Shown: positions 41,432-50,662 of the stretch, in pieces
Layout: the number at the start of each line of letters is the position of its first letter
Numbering within the stretch: position 1 is the first letter of the stretch
Assembly (NCBI RefSeq): GCF_001807485.1
Contig: NZ_KV789190.1
Span: 19,577 to 72,068, forward strand
Origin: Corynebacterium sp. HMSC08A12
Lineage (GTDB): Bacteria; Actinomycetota; Actinomycetes; Mycobacteriales; Mycobacteriaceae
DNA length: 52,492 nucleotides
Direction of reading: 5' to 3'
Notes under the pieces: generated by a model
What the model was told of the DNA's origin: nothing
The model's database searches: none
Seen by the model: only the letters and a program-made list of their open reading frames with translations
Program-made: the position numbers and the translations under genes

Positions 41432-42484
41432 ATGATCCCGCTGCAAGAAGACAGGCCGGCGCTGCTGGCGAAAGCGCTTCGCTATCGACCGGTTCGCAAC
41501 CCCGTCGACGACGAGGATCTGAATGTCATTCGCTTCGCACTGGAGCGCGGAGTTGAGAGTCATGGGGCAGGGGGTTGTGTCCGGGGAATCTACAACGATG
41601 TGACTCTCCATAACGCCGGGGCGGTGATGGCTCGTTACCTGCCGCGGGTACGTGAGCTAGTTGATGTCGGCGAAGAGTCGCCTGCGGTATCAGAGTTCTT
41701 CGTCCGTGAGTTGATCGAGTGGTGGATCAACTCCGGTCACATTCCCAACCTGGGGACGCAACGAAAGGAAAGATCTGTTCTTCGCCATATTCGGGCATGG
41801 GTGGCTGATGACCCCGTGTTGGTGTGGCTGGAAGACCAATCCACACCGTTCGCCCGGATCGAGGGCCGGCCCACCTTCACCGCTGCTGGGCCCTACACAG
41901 CAAATGAGCTCAATCGCATATTCTCTTGGACTTGCGCACTGCGAACAGAGCTTCGAGGGCTCCGAGCTGTAGCCGCGATTGGCCTCTACTTCGGCGCGGG
42001 GCTCCGTCGCCAAGAAGTGCTGGGGGTGAAAGCAGTTGATGTGTTCGAGTGCTCGGGTTGTGTGCGAGTACGGGTTGGTGATGCGGAATTACCGGTCCGC
42101 CCCGAAGTGTCAAACGCACTTCTTTCGGTCAAAGACCGCAGCGGCGCCTTGTCGCTGAATGAATCGCGCCTATTCGGTTTGGCCAAGAACTACCCGGCTG
42201 GCGTCTCAATTGCGCCGCACCGGCTCGCAGAAACCTGGGGTGTAGTGGAGCTGGCAACAGGAACTGCGTTTTCTGTCGTGTCCGACAGGCTGGGGCAATC
42301 CGCAGCGGCGAGGGCAGCAGCGTTTGTAGAGAACTTCGGAGACCCGAAAACGGTGTCGGAATTGGGTATTCCACTGAAAGTCCAAACGGCACGCCGTGTC
42401 GAGGCGTTTCTCTCATCGCATGCTGAGATTCCGACACCACAAGCACACGCACCGTTGCGCGTGATCGACGGGGGACTGGCATGA
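41432..42484 (+). CDS. Tyrosine-recombinase-like protein lacking catalytic residues
   Basis: 350 residues. An SAM-like core-binding part (ELIEWWINSGHIPNLGTQRKERSVLRHIRAWV) is followed by the catalytic-domain start IGLYFGAGLRRQEVLGVKAVDV with the first Arg. The box II region reads PHRLAETWGVVELATG, where active enzymes have HxLRHT, so the second Arg is missing. LGH is LGQ, and the nucleophilic Tyr position appears to be Phe in AAAFVENFG. It is probably not active alone; it may be a structural partner of the next recombinase. Stop and next start overlap (ATGA). Confidence 0.7.
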   Translation: MIPLQEDRPALLAKALRYRPVRNPVDDEDLNVIRFALERGVESHGAGGCVRGIYNDVTLHNAGAVMARYLPRVRELVDVGEESPAVSEFFVRELIEWWINSGHIPNLGTQRKERSVLRHIRAWVADDPVLVWLEDQSTPFARIEGRPTFTAAGPYTANELNRIFSWTCALRTELRGLRAVAAIGLYFGAGLRRQEVLGVKAVDVFECSGCVRVRVGDAELPVRPEVSNALLSVKDRSGALSLNESRLFGLAKNYPAGVSIAPHRLAETWGVVELATGTAFSVVSDRLGQSAAARAAAFVENFGDPKTVSELGIPLKVQTARRVEAFLSSHAEIPTPQAHAPLRVIDGGLA

Positions 42485-43658
42485 CGTACTCCCGAAAGTG
42501 CCTGCTCAAGGCCATAGTGCCTGGACGACTTAACTGTGGTCGACATAGCGTTTATTTCAAGAAACCACCACAGAATAGCGGCACCACCTCCACCTACCAC
42601 CAGCGACCTCAAGGACCACCGCCCTTGAGCGACCAGACGTGGAGGAGGTATCGGAGGAGCTGCTTCGCTATGCCCGACATCGACAACCTCACCAACATCG
42701 CCCACGCCTATGTACCGCGCCTACTCAGGACCGAGGACTGGATCAGCGTGCGCCCATACGTCATGGAACTGAACGACAGTCATCTCCTTGGGTGGGCGAG
42801 CTCGCGCGAAACGCTACGCAACGACATGCTCGCTTTGACGTGGACTGTCCACGTTGCAACAACGGTCCTCTGCAGAACACTCACCCACGACGGTGTTTTA
42901 GCCCCCGACGTCATTGAGTACGCAGTGAACACTTCGCCGTGGACAACACGGGTACGAGGGACGAGAAGAAGCGTGCTCATACGCCTGGGCCGGGAACTTA
43001 ACCCCGACTGGCCGTTCGGCGAAACCGCGGTGCGCTACGGCTACACCGCCCCGGACGCCCGTATTCCGACAGCGAAGTGCGACTTCTTGTCGGCTGGGCT
43101 GCCAGCCACTCCACCGACTACCAACGCAACAACTCTCGACTTCTTCTCGCGCTCGGACTCGGAGCGGGGCTTCGCATCGGCGAAATGGCAACGCTGCGAG
43201 CCAAAAAAGTGACTAGAAACCCGCTTGGCGTCACGGTGACCGCTTCGGGGTTCCGCGGCGCGGCACCGCGCGAAATTCAAGTCCGCGCCGAATGGGAGGA
43301 CACGGTTGCCGCCGCCGTTGACGGTGCGTGCGCTGACGCATTGGTTCTCTTCCCGAAGCGGGAGAAAGCCACAACAGAGTCTGTCGCAGCGATTATGACC
43401 CGGATCGGAAAGCCGCAGCGCATCGACCTGGACACCCGCAGGCTGTGCACCACCTGGATCGTCGGTCTCATGGGCGAAAACGGGCCAGAGGGCGTTATCG
43501 CAAAGGCAGCAGGCCTTGCCAGTTTGAAGCATTACTCCAAGTGGCTCACCCCAGGTGACATCACGGCTGAACAGGCACGTCTCATGCTGCGCGGCGGCTC
43601 GCGCACAACGTACGGGGCCTGCGGCTCCTTGACGGTGGACGTTCTTAAAGCGAACTGA
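42481..43658 (+). pseudogene. Tyrosine recombinase, broken by a one-base frameshift
   Basis: The first frame runs from ATG 42481 (overlapping the previous stop) through TRVRGTRRSVLIRLGRELNPDW to about 43060. The second frame then continues with RPYSDSEVRLLVGWAAS, LALGLGAGLRIGEMATL (box I Arg) and RRLCTTWIVGLMGENG...AAGLASLKHYSKWL (box II and putative Tyr) to 43658. One missing base between about 43045 and 43062 explains it. Joined, the protein would be about 390 residues. A sequencing error or programmed frameshift is possible; no clear slippery heptamer was seen. Confidence 0.7.
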
Positions 43659-43690
43659 AAACCCCGAGCGCGGGAGAGGAGGTGAGACGT

Positions 43691-45501
43691 ATGGCGAAGC
43701 AAGTGACGTGGTGCGAGCCAATGAAGCTAGATGACGAAGGCTTTGTGCCACTTGATCTTGTGGAGCGTGCTGCGAAAATAGTCGATCTATCGGGTGCGGT
43801 CACACAGCTTGAAGATTGGATTGCCGCTGACCGTGCGAGGGTTAAGAAGCACGCTGGGGGCAGGCCGCCGTACGTCTCCATCCGAGCCGCTCTCATCCTC
43901 ATTGTTCTCGTCGGAATGCTCGGCAAGCCGCTCTATGTTACGAATGCAGCGGAGATTGTCAGGTTCCGGCTTCACGGCAAAGCCTGGCAGGTCGTAGGCC
44001 TAGACATGGCGGAGTACAAAAACCGCCACGCCACCCAGTGGTACGACAGAATTTGGCACACTATCAGGCACAAGGTGCGCACGCCTCTCGACCCGTATCC
44101 CGAGATGGCTATTTATAAACGGCTCACGCAAGAGGCTTACGAGGCGATTAAGAACCCTCGCAACCCAGACTATGTAATAGCACGGAAGCTCCGCGGGTCG
44201 ATCTTCTCCTCGCTTCTTGCATTCGCCTCAGCTCGACAGATGGGTGACAAGTACTTCGTCGACGGCACTTACGAGGGAGACATTGTCGCTGACACAACTC
44301 CTATCGAAACGCTCACCTACGGCAACCGGAAAGGCGACCTGCGCCCGTCTAATGCCGACGCTGGGTATTACATTCGCACCGGAGACCACAACGGCGGCGA
44401 GTCGCCGACGGTAAGGAAGAAGCTGTGGGGCTACGACCTGACCGTCGTCGAAGCCACAGGTGGTTACTTCACCGGTGATATGCCCAAGCCAATTATTAGC
44501 CTGTCACTGGACAACCCCGGTGTGCAACCCGGCTGCAACGCTCGTGCCGCTTTTGCCGTGTACGAAAACGCGGTAGTTTCTGCTGACAACGGAGAACACC
44601 TCGTGTTGCCGCGCGGGCTTGCTATCGGTGACATGGCGTACTCCCCAGGCTCGGATGAAAAGTCCTACCAAATCCCCATGTGGCTGGCTGGTTGGTCTGT
44701 GATGGGACAAACCCCGAAGCGACCAGAAGCGCGTAGTATCTCGTTTAGCTACGAGGGCATGGTTCTCATCGAAGGCAAGCCCTACTCTCCGGCGATTACA
44801 TCGTTTCCTGACCTACTGGACCCGAAGTCTGAGCTGGACGCAAAGGTCATTTCGAGAGAAGTTTTTGACGAGCGCATTCAACGGCGAAAAGCGTTCGAGC
44901 TGTCGGTTCACGAGGTACGTGAAGACCGGTCGATTCGTTTCGCGTGCCCGGCTCTTCGCGGAGCGGTGCAGTGCCCGAAACACAAGGCTGACATCAAGGC
45001 GCGTAAGGCTGCGGCCAAGAAGACGCTTGCAGGAAAGACACCTCTGCCACTTACCGTGAAGAACGTGCCAACGACAGCGGCAGAGGGAAAGATTTGCTCG
45101 CAGAAGACCGTGCTCGTTGATGTCAGTGACGAGACGAAGACGTTCTGAAAGTACTACACACCAGGTCCGGCTACCTACTCCCGCGAGTGGGAGGAGACTT
45201 ACCGTCCGCTCCGCGCGACGATCGAGTCTAAGAACGGCGTCTTCAAGTCCGAGGTCGCTATCGGACTGGGGGAGCGACCAAGAGGTACATGCGAGGCTAC
45301 GCGGCGTTCGTATTGTTCGTCGGCGTTGCTGCGGTTGTGACCAACTGGGGGACTGCGCAGAAATACCTCAAGCGGCAGCGCGACGAAGCGCTGCGTCCGC
45401 CGCCGCGTGGCGGGCGCCCGAAGAAGAAGCGGGCTGAGGAAGACAAATTGCTCGATGTCGCCGCAGCGAATGCTCCGCCGAAGATCGACCAAGCGGCATA
45501 G
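43691..45501 (+). pseudogene. DDE transposase (IS4/IS1182-like), broken by a stop and a frameshift
   Basis: The open frame from ATG 43691 (GAGGAGG upstream) ends at an in-frame TGA, 45146-45148. The same frame then continues KYYTPGPATYSREWEETYRPLRATIESKNGVFKSEVAIGLG, which holds a Y-R-E-K-type signature with the last catalytic Glu. Near 45280 one base is missing and the frame moves to RYMRGYAAFVLFVGVAAVVTNWGTAQKYL, ending at 45501. Earlier parts include DGTYEGDIVADTTPIETLTYG and GLAIGDMAYSPG with likely Asp residues. Full length would be about 604 residues. It follows the recombinase by 32 bp. Confidence 0.75.
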
Positions 45502-45505
45502 GAGG

Positions 45506-45531
45506 CCACGAGACCCCTCAAGGGGTCGTGG
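45506..45531. terminator. Hairpin just after the transposase end
   Basis: CCACGAGACCCC / GGGGTCGTGG with a 4-nt TCAA loop and a small bulge. Only a weak T-rich run follows on the plus strand. It may end the transposase transcript. Confidence 0.5.
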
Positions 45532-45611
45532 TCTACAAGCCGTTGTTGGGTGCTGAAAAACGGCTCATTCGGAGGTGAAATCCCGGCCAAAATGGCCCTG
45601 AAATAGCGCCA

Positions 45612-45643
45612 CCCCCGAGAATCCGCGTGGAATCTCGGGGTTT
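45612..45643 (+). terminator. Hairpin terminator at the right side of the mobile module
   Basis: Eight-bp outer stem CCCCGAGA / TCTCGGGG, an A-A mismatch, three more pairs and a GCGT loop, followed by TTT. Lies between the transposase remnant and glnA1; it could serve plus-strand transcripts. Confidence 0.6.
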
Positions 45644-45684
45644 CGTCGTGCGAGGCGAGTTTTCCGAATATCTGCTGTTCAGAA

Positions 45685-45710
45685 GTCCGAAAGTGCCCGC
45701 AGCCCTTAGC
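45685..45710. repeat. Right copy of the island-bracketing inverted repeat
   Basis: The reverse complement reads GCTAAGGGCTGCGG then GCACTTTCGGAC and matches 31049-31073 at 22 of 26 positions. It covers the glnA1 stop codon and the first bases after it. Confidence 0.55.
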
Positions 45711-47142
45711 AGTCGTAGTACATCTCGAACTCCTGCGGCGTCGGACGCAGGCGAACAGGTGCGATCTCGTTGTCGTACTTGTAGGAGATGTAAGTGTCGA
45801 TCAGGTCGTCGGTGAACACGCCGCCTTCGGTCAGGAACTCGTTGTCCTCCTCCAGAGCCTTCAGGGAAGCCTCCAGGCTGGTCGGAGCCTGCGGAATGTC
45901 CTTAGCCTCCTCCGGCGGCAGCTCGTACAGGTCCTTGTCGACCGGAGCGTGCGGCTCGATGCGGTTCTTCACACCATCCAGGCCAGCCAGCATCATCGCA
46001 GCGAAGCCGAAGTACGGGTTACCACTCGGGTCCGGAGCGCGGAACTCAATGCGCTTCGCCTTCGCGTTGGAGCCCGTGATCGGGATGCGCACGGCAGCGG
46101 AACGGTTACGCTGCGAGTACACCAGGTTAATCGGAGCCTCGAAGCCCGGAACCAGACGGTGGTAAGAGTTCAGCGTCGGGTTCGTGAAGGCCAGCACAGC
46201 GCCAGCGTGCTTCAGGATGCCGCCGATGTAGTAGCGGGCGATGTCGGACAGGCCGGCGTAACCGGACTCGTCGTAGAACAGCGGCTCGCCATCCTTCCAC
46301 AGGGACTGGTGAGCGTGCATACCCGAACCATTGTCGCCAGCCAGCGGCTTCGGCATGAAGGTTGCGGACTTGCCAGCCTGCCAAGCGGTGTTCTTGATGA
46401 TGTACTTGAAGGACTGCAGGTCATCCGCAGCGTGCAGCAGGGTGTTGAACTCGTAGTTGATCTCCTGCTGGCCGCCGGTGCCGACCTCGTGGTGCGCGCG
46501 CTCCAGCTTGAAGCCAGCGTTCGCGAGGTTGCGGGACATATCGTCGCGCAGATCCTGGTAGTGGTCGTACGGAGCGACAGGGAAGTAGCCGCCCTTCATG
46601 CGGGTCTTGTAGCCCAGGTTCGGGGTACCGTCCGGGTTGACCTCAGCACCACGGTTCCACCAGCCCTCGACGGAATCCAGCTCGTAGAAAGCACGGTTGG
46701 TCTCCGCCTCGTAGCGGACGGAGTCGAAGAGGTAGAACTCTGCCTCCGCACCGAAGAAGCAGGTATCCGCAATGCCCGTGGAGGCCAGGTACTGCTCTGC
46801 CTTGCGGGCAACGTTACGCGGGTCGCGGGAGAACGGCTCGCGGGTAAACGGGTCGTGAACGAAGAACTTCACGTTCAGGGTCTTGGCCTTGCGGAACGGA
46901 TCGATCTTGGCCGTCGCCAGGTCCGGCAGCAGGTTCATATCCGACTCTTCGATGGTGGTAAAGCCACGGATAGACGAGCCGTCGAAAGCCAGGCCCTCCT
47001 CCATAGCGTCCTCATCGAATTCCGAAGCTGGGATGCTGAAGTGCTGCTCGATACCGGGCACATCGGTGAAGCGAACGTCCACAAACTCGACGTCGTTGTC
47101 CTTGATGTACTTGGCAACTTCTTCTGCGGTCTTAAATGACAC
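45706..47142 (-). CDS. glnA1: Type I glutamine synthetase, adenylylation-controlled
   Basis: Main ammonium-assimilating enzyme. 478 residues, exactly the usual length. Motifs: [75 protein letters not shown] and NRSAAVRIP. The adenylylation motif DLYELPPEE carries the Tyr modified by GlnE. I chose GTG at 47142, which gives MSFKTAEEV as N-terminus and has GGAAG upstream; the open frame further upstream covers the promoter. It is divergent from the RDD gene. Confidence 0.96.
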   Translation of the reverse strand: MSFKTAEEVAKYIKDNDVEFVDVRFTDVPGIEQHFSIPASEFDEDAMEEGLAFDGSSIRGFTTIEESDMNLLPDLATAKIDPFRKAKTLNVKFFVHDPFTREPFSRDPRNVARKAEQYLASTGIADTCFFGAEAEFYLFDSVRYEAETNRAFYELDSVEGWWNRGAEVNPDGTPNLGYKTRMKGGYFPVAPYDHYQDLRDDMSRNLANAGFKLERAHHEVGTGGQQEINYEFNTLLHAADDLQSFKYIIKNTAWQAGKSATFMPKPLAGDNGSGMHAHQSLWKDGEPLFYDESGYAGLSDIARYYIGGILKHAGAVLAFTNPTLNSYHRLVPGFEAPINLVYSQRNRSAAVRIPITGSNAKAKRIEFRAPDPSGNPYFGFAAMMLAGLDGVKNRIEPHAPVDKDLYELPPEEAKDIPQAPTSLEASLKALEEDNEFLTEGGVFTDDLIDTYISYKYDNEIAPVRLRPTPQEFEMYYDC

Positions 47143-47179
47143 TGTATTTCTTCCGTTCCTTGCAGTTGGAATCTCAAAC

Positions 47180-47205
47180 TGTTGCGACAATATATAAAAG
47201 CAACA
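47180..47205. promoter_or_regulatory. glnA1 -10 element inside a 6-bp palindrome
   Basis: TGTTGC-N14-GCAACA encloses TATATT (47189-47194, minus strand), a good -10 hexamer about 47 bases before the start codon. The symmetric arms around the -10 suggest an operator. The sequence does not match the AmtR consensus of C. glutamicum glnA. Confidence 0.5.
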
Positions 47206-47295
47206 CAATCGATCCTACGCATACTGGGCGCCGATTCAGGTAAAAATTTGCAAAATTGTGCCACAAACTAACAGCCAGCTAGGCTCTAGACCATC

Positions 47296-47772
47296 ATGAG
47301 TGAATCGCGTAGCTGGCTTGAAGGCCCCCTTGTACCAGGCGAAAACGAAGACCTCGCCGAACTCAGCCCGTACCCCGGCGCCCGCTTGGGGTTGCCCAAA
47401 GACGGCCCGGGCTCACTGTCCCCCTTGTTCCCCCGGCTGGGTGCCCTGCTGATCGACTGGCTGGCCTGCTACGCCCTGGCCTGGTTCGTCACTTCCACGA
47501 CGGACGCGCTGGGCGATTCTGCCACCGCCGCGATGATCTTCTTCATCATCTGGCGCATCCTGACCGTCTGGCTGTTCGCCCAATCCCCAGGGCATGCCAT
47601 CGTGGGCATCGGTGTGGGTCGCATCGACAAGCCCGACGAGCGCGTGGGTCTGTGGCGCTCGGTCGTCCGCACGCTGCTGACGGTCTTCCTCTTCCCCCCA
47701 ATTATTCAAGACACTGACGGCCGCGGAATGCACGATCGCGCCACTGGCACGGCCGTTATCCGCAGCCGCTAA
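47296..47772 (+). CDS. RDD-family membrane protein
   Basis: 158 residues. The RDD domain starts FPRLGALLIDWLACYALAWFV and includes QSPGHAIVGIGVGRID and RSVVRTLLTVFLFP, with a closing DGRGMHDRATGTAVI; three hydrophobic helices. Same position as Rv2219A between glnA1 and the DUF4191 gene. TAGGCT lies 10 nt before the ATG, giving a leader of about 3 nt if used. Function unknown. It converges with the DUF4191 gene, stop to stop with 3 bp between. Confidence 0.85.
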   Translation: MSESRSWLEGPLVPGENEDLAELSPYPGARLGLPKDGPGSLSPLFPRLGALLIDWLACYALAWFVTSTTDALGDSATAAMIFFIIWRILTVWLFAQSPGHAIVGIGVGRIDKPDERVGLWRSVVRTLLTVFLFPPIIQDTDGRGMHDRATGTAVIRSR

Positions 47773-47775
47773 GCG

Positions 47776-48555
47776 TTACTTCTTTCCGCGCTGTGCCGCG
47801 CGGCGGGCGCGGCGGTTCATGCCGGACATCTTCGCGCCCTTCGGCATCGGACCCTTCGGCATGTTGTTGTTCGGGTTGCTTAGCCGCGAGATCGACTCGA
47901 CCTTGGAGTTAAGGGCGTCTACCTCATTCTTCTTGATGTTGCGCGGCAGGCGCATCAGGTGGTTCTGCAGCTTCTTCACCGGCACCTGGCCCTCGCCGTC
48001 GCCGACGATCACGTCGTAGATCGGGGTCTTGCCCACGATGCGCGCGAGCTTCTTGCGCTCCTGCGCCATCATCGGCTTGAGGCGGTGCGGTGCGCCCTCG
48101 CCGACCAGCACAATGCCGGGGGTGCCTACCACGCGGTGCACTGCGTCCATGTGGGTGTTGGACGCCACGCCGTTCTCCGTAATCCACTTCATGCCCACAC
48201 CGTCACGCAAGTTGGACAAAGCCCATGCGGCGGCTCCGGCCTCGCCCTCAATCTGGTCATACACGCCGGACTGCAGGCGGCGCGAGAACACCCACATCGC
48301 CGCCATCGCGCCGATGATGATGCCCACGATCAGGTTCAGCCACCACCAGCCGAAAACCAGGCTGAGCAGCAGCATCAGCACAATGGGAATCAGGAAAGCC
48401 AGAACCATGAACGGGATAAGCTTCTTATCCCGGCCCTTCTGCAGCTTGAAGGCCTGCCACAGCTGGGAGCGCGTCTGCTTGCGCTGCTCCTTCTTCGCGG
48501 CCTTAGCTGCCTTCTTTTCTTCCTTGACCCTTACGTCCTTTTTATCCTTCGCCAT
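47776..48555 (-). CDS. DUF4191 membrane protein
   Basis: 259 residues. Very basic N-terminus (KDKKDVRVKEEKKAAKAAKKEQRK), two helices at about 47-95 (IPFMVLAFLIPIVLMLLLSLVFGWWWLNLIVGIIIGAMAAMWVF), then a soluble domain with GTPGIVLVGEGAPHRLKPMMAQERKKLARI and a basic tail (MNRRARRAAQRGKK). Same family and position as Rv2219. Function unknown. Confidence 0.87.
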   Translation of the reverse strand: MAKDKKDVRVKEEKKAAKAAKKEQRKQTRSQLWQAFKLQKGRDKKLIPFMVLAFLIPIVLMLLLSLVFGWWWLNLIVGIIIGAMAAMWVFSRRLQSGVYDQIEGEAGAAAWALSNLRDGVGMKWITENGVASNTHMDAVHRVVGTPGIVLVGEGAPHRLKPMMAQERKKLARIVGKTPIYDVIVGDGEGQVPVKKLQNHLMRLPRNIKKNEVDALNSKVESISRLSNPNNNMPKGPMPKGAKMSGMNRRARRAAQRGKK

Positions 48556-48562
48556 GGATTCA

Positions 48563-48568
48563 ACAATA
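48563..48568 (-). promoter_or_regulatory. Putative -10 element of the DUF4191 gene
   Basis: TATTGT on the minus strand, 7 nt before ATG 48555. It lies just past the lipA terminator, so the DUF4191 gene is probably transcribed separately from lipA. Confidence 0.5.
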
Positions 48569-48573
48569 AGGCA

Positions 48574-48603
48574 TGAATAAAGGCGGGGCGAAAGTGCCCC
48601 GCC
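48574..48603 (-). terminator. Intrinsic terminator of lipA
   Basis: GGCGGGGC / GCCCCGCC perfect 8-bp stem with a 6-nt loop, followed on the minus strand by TTTATT. It begins three bases after the lipA stop. Confidence 0.85.
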
Positions 48604-48606
48604 GAG

Positions 48607-49656
48607 CTAGCGGCGCGACGCGGTGACCGGCGTGTCCTCCGAAGCGCCGTAGCGCTCCAGCAGGGTAGAGGCCTCCTGCGACGTGGTGGAATCCAGAGTC
48701 TCCTCCAGGTGCTTCAGGTTCTCCGGGATAGCCTCGCCGCGAGCCTGCTTGGCCTGCGCGTACAGGCGGCCAGCGCGGTAAGAAGAACGCACCAACGGGC
48801 CGGACATAACAGCCTTGATGCCCAGCTCGTAGGCCGCGTCGGAGTGCTCCATGAACTCCTCCGGCTTCACCCAACGCTCAATCGGGTGGTGCATGGAGGA
48901 CGGGCGCAGGTACTGGGTAATCGTCAGAATGTCGGTGCCAGCGTCCGCCAGGTCCTTAATGGCAGCGCGGACCTCCTCCTTTTCCTCGCCCATGCCCAGG
49001 ATCAGGTTGGACTTCGTCACCAGGCCGTAGTCGTGCGCTGCCTGAATGACCTCTAGGGAACGGTCGTACTTGAAGGCCGGGCGGATGCGCTTAAAGATGC
49101 GCGGAACCGTCTCCAGGTTGTGGGCAAATACCTCCGGCTGAGAATCAAACACGACCTTCAGCAGCTCCGGGCGGTTGGAGAAATCGGGCGTCAGATTCTC
49201 CACACCCGTGTTCGGGTTCAGCTCGTGAATCTTCTTCACAACCTCGGCGTACAGCCATGCGCCCTCATCATCCAGGTCGTCGCGCGTCACACCGGTGATG
49301 GTGGCGTAGCGCAGACCCATCTCGCGGACATTCTCCGCCACGCGGCGCGGCTCGTCCATATCCAGCGGGGACGGGCGGCCGGACTTAATCTGGCAGAAGT
49401 CGCAACGGCGGGAACACGTATCGCCGCCGATGAGGAACGTCGCCTCGCGGTCCTCCCAGCACTCGTTAATGTTCGGGCAACCAGCCTCCTGGCACACGGT
49501 GTGCAGGCCAGCGCCCTTCACACGGTTCTTGATATCCCGATACTCCGGGCCGACCTTCGCGGTCGTGCGGATCCACCGAGGCTTCGACTCGATGGGGGTT
49601 TCGGCATTCTTCGCCTCGATGCGGAGCATCCGGCGTCCATCTGCGGTCACACTCAT
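48607..49656 (-). CDS. lipA: Lipoyl synthase
   Basis: Radical SAM enzyme that inserts two sulfurs into protein-bound octanoyl groups. 349 residues. Auxiliary cluster motif [12 protein letters not shown] (CX4CX5C) at about 55-66, SAM cluster motif [10 protein letters not shown] (CX3CX2C), and the C-terminal SSY segment ([11 protein letters not shown]) with the cluster-ligand Ser. Its substrate is the E2 protein encoded nearby, after LipB has octanoylated it. The ATG has TAGGCT 7 nt upstream and no ribosome binding site. Confidence 0.96.
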   Translation of the reverse strand: MSVTADGRRMLRIEAKNAETPIESKPRWIRTTAKVGPEYRDIKNRVKGAGLHTVCQEAGCPNINECWEDREATFLIGGDTCSRRCDFCQIKSGRPSPLDMDEPRRVAENVREMGLRYATITGVTRDDLDDEGAWLYAEVVKKIHELNPNTGVENLTPDFSNRPELLKVVFDSQPEVFAHNLETVPRIFKRIRPAFKYDRSLEVIQAAHDYGLVTKSNLILGMGEEKEEVRAAIKDLADAGTDILTITQYLRPSSMHHPIERWVKPEEFMEHSDAAYELGIKAVMSGPLVRSSYRAGRLYAQAKQARGEAIPENLKHLEETLDSTTSQEASTLLERYGASEDTPVTASRR

Positions 49657-49663
49657 GCCGACT

Positions 49664-49669
49664 AGCCTA
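49664..49669 (-). promoter_or_regulatory. Putative -10 element, leaderless lipA
   Basis: TAGGCT on the minus strand ends 7 nt before ATG 49656. It lies in the 63-bp lipB-lipA spacer, which also has a short direct repeat AGGAAT(T/C)CACCT. Confidence 0.5.
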
Positions 49670-49719
49670 CGCTGGGTGCCGCATAGGAATCCACCTCGGG
49701 TTTTTCCCTAGGAATTCAC

Positions 49720-50442
49720 CTAAGAATGCACCGGCAAGTCGCCGTTCAAAGCGTCAACGAGGTTGCGGGAGAGGGACGAGTAGGCGTCAGAAACACTAAC
49801 ATCGCGCCCCAGCTCCTCGGTGAGCGTCGTGACACCCGCATCAGCCAGCCCACAAGGCACAATGTGGTCGTAATACTCCATGGTGTTGTCACAGTTCAGG
49901 GACACTCCGTGCATGGTCACGCCGCGCGTTACGCGGATGCCGATCGCGGCGATCTTACGTGCGGGCTTAAGCTCGTTATTAATGACGCCCGCAGGCAGCC
50001 ACACGCCCGAACGCCCCTCTACGCGGCCGGTGCCGTGCAGGCCAAGATCTTCACAAGTCTGGATTAGCGCCTGCTCCAGGCGGCGGACATAATCGACCAC
50101 GTCCACCGGGTCGGCCAGCTTGATGATGGGGTATGCGACCAGCTGGCCAGGACCATGCCAGGTGATGCGGCCTCCGCGGTCGACGTCGACGACTGGCAGG
50201 CCGTTGGTGGGGCGGTCGGAATCCTCGGTGCGCTTGCCGGCAGTGTACGTCGGCGGGTGCTGGAGTAGGAGGATGGTGTCTGGGATTTTCTCTTCGGCGC
50301 GCTGGGCAGCGAGGTCTGCCTGGAGGTGCCAGGTGTCCTCGTAGTCCACGGTGCCCAGGTCGCGGATGTCGATGTCTGCGGCTGGGGTGCTGGTGTTGGC
50401 GCCAATGTTTGCTTTGCGGATGCTGCCTTGCTGGAATCCCAT
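49720..50442 (-). CDS. lipB: Octanoyltransferase
   Basis: Moves octanoyl groups from acyl carrier protein to the lipoyl-domain Lys. 240 residues. Signature [18 protein letters not shown], the catalytic Lys in [17 protein letters not shown] and the catalytic Cys in [13 protein letters not shown] are all present. ATG 50442 has TATCAT 7 nt upstream and no ribosome binding site. It precedes lipA on the same strand, in the order of the mycobacterial locus. Confidence 0.95.
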   Translation of the reverse strand: MGFQQGSIRKANIGANTSTPAADIDIRDLGTVDYEDTWHLQADLAAQRAEEKIPDTILLLQHPPTYTAGKRTEDSDRPTNGLPVVDVDRGGRITWHGPGQLVAYPIIKLADPVDVVDYVRRLEQALIQTCEDLGLHGTGRVEGRSGVWLPAGVINNELKPARKIAAIGIRVTRGVTMHGVSLNCDNTMEYYDHIVPCGLADAGVTTLTEELGRDVSVSDAYSSLSRNLVDALNGDLPVHS

Positions 50443-50449
50443 GGTGACG

Positions 50450-50455
50450 ATGATA
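50450..50455 (-). promoter_or_regulatory. Putative -10 element, leaderless lipB
   Basis: TATCAT on the minus strand ends 7 nt before ATG 50442. Confidence 0.5.
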
Positions 50456-50490
50456 CTCCAGTGGTTCTGTGGTGCTGCTGGGTGCTGCCG

Positions 50491-50543
50491 GGTGCCAGAT
50501 GGTGGTGCTGATGCTGGCGCCCCGGTGCCAGATGGTGGTGCTG
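50491..50543. repeat. 20-bp direct repeat upstream of lipB
   Basis: GGTGCCAGATGGTGGTGCTG occurs at 50491-50510 and 50524-50543, period 33, within GGTGCTG-rich DNA. Apart from this, the inverted-repeat element and the terminator, the 50443-51136 gap holds no gene I can support. Confidence 0.85.
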
Positions 50544-50662
50544 GGCGCTGTTCCGCAGCCTCCGGGCGCTACCGCCGCTGAGGTTGAAGTTTCTGATGGT
50601 GCTGGATGTGTCAGGTGGTGACGTTGATACTGGTGCCTCCGGCGGCTGGCGCGCGCCAAATA

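Noticed and set aside
31000..45700. Prophage
   Set aside because: There are recombinases and repressor-like genes but no structural, packaging or lysis genes.
47180..47205. AmtR binding site at glnA1
   Set aside because: No CTAT-N6-ATAG pattern is present; the palindrome there is different.
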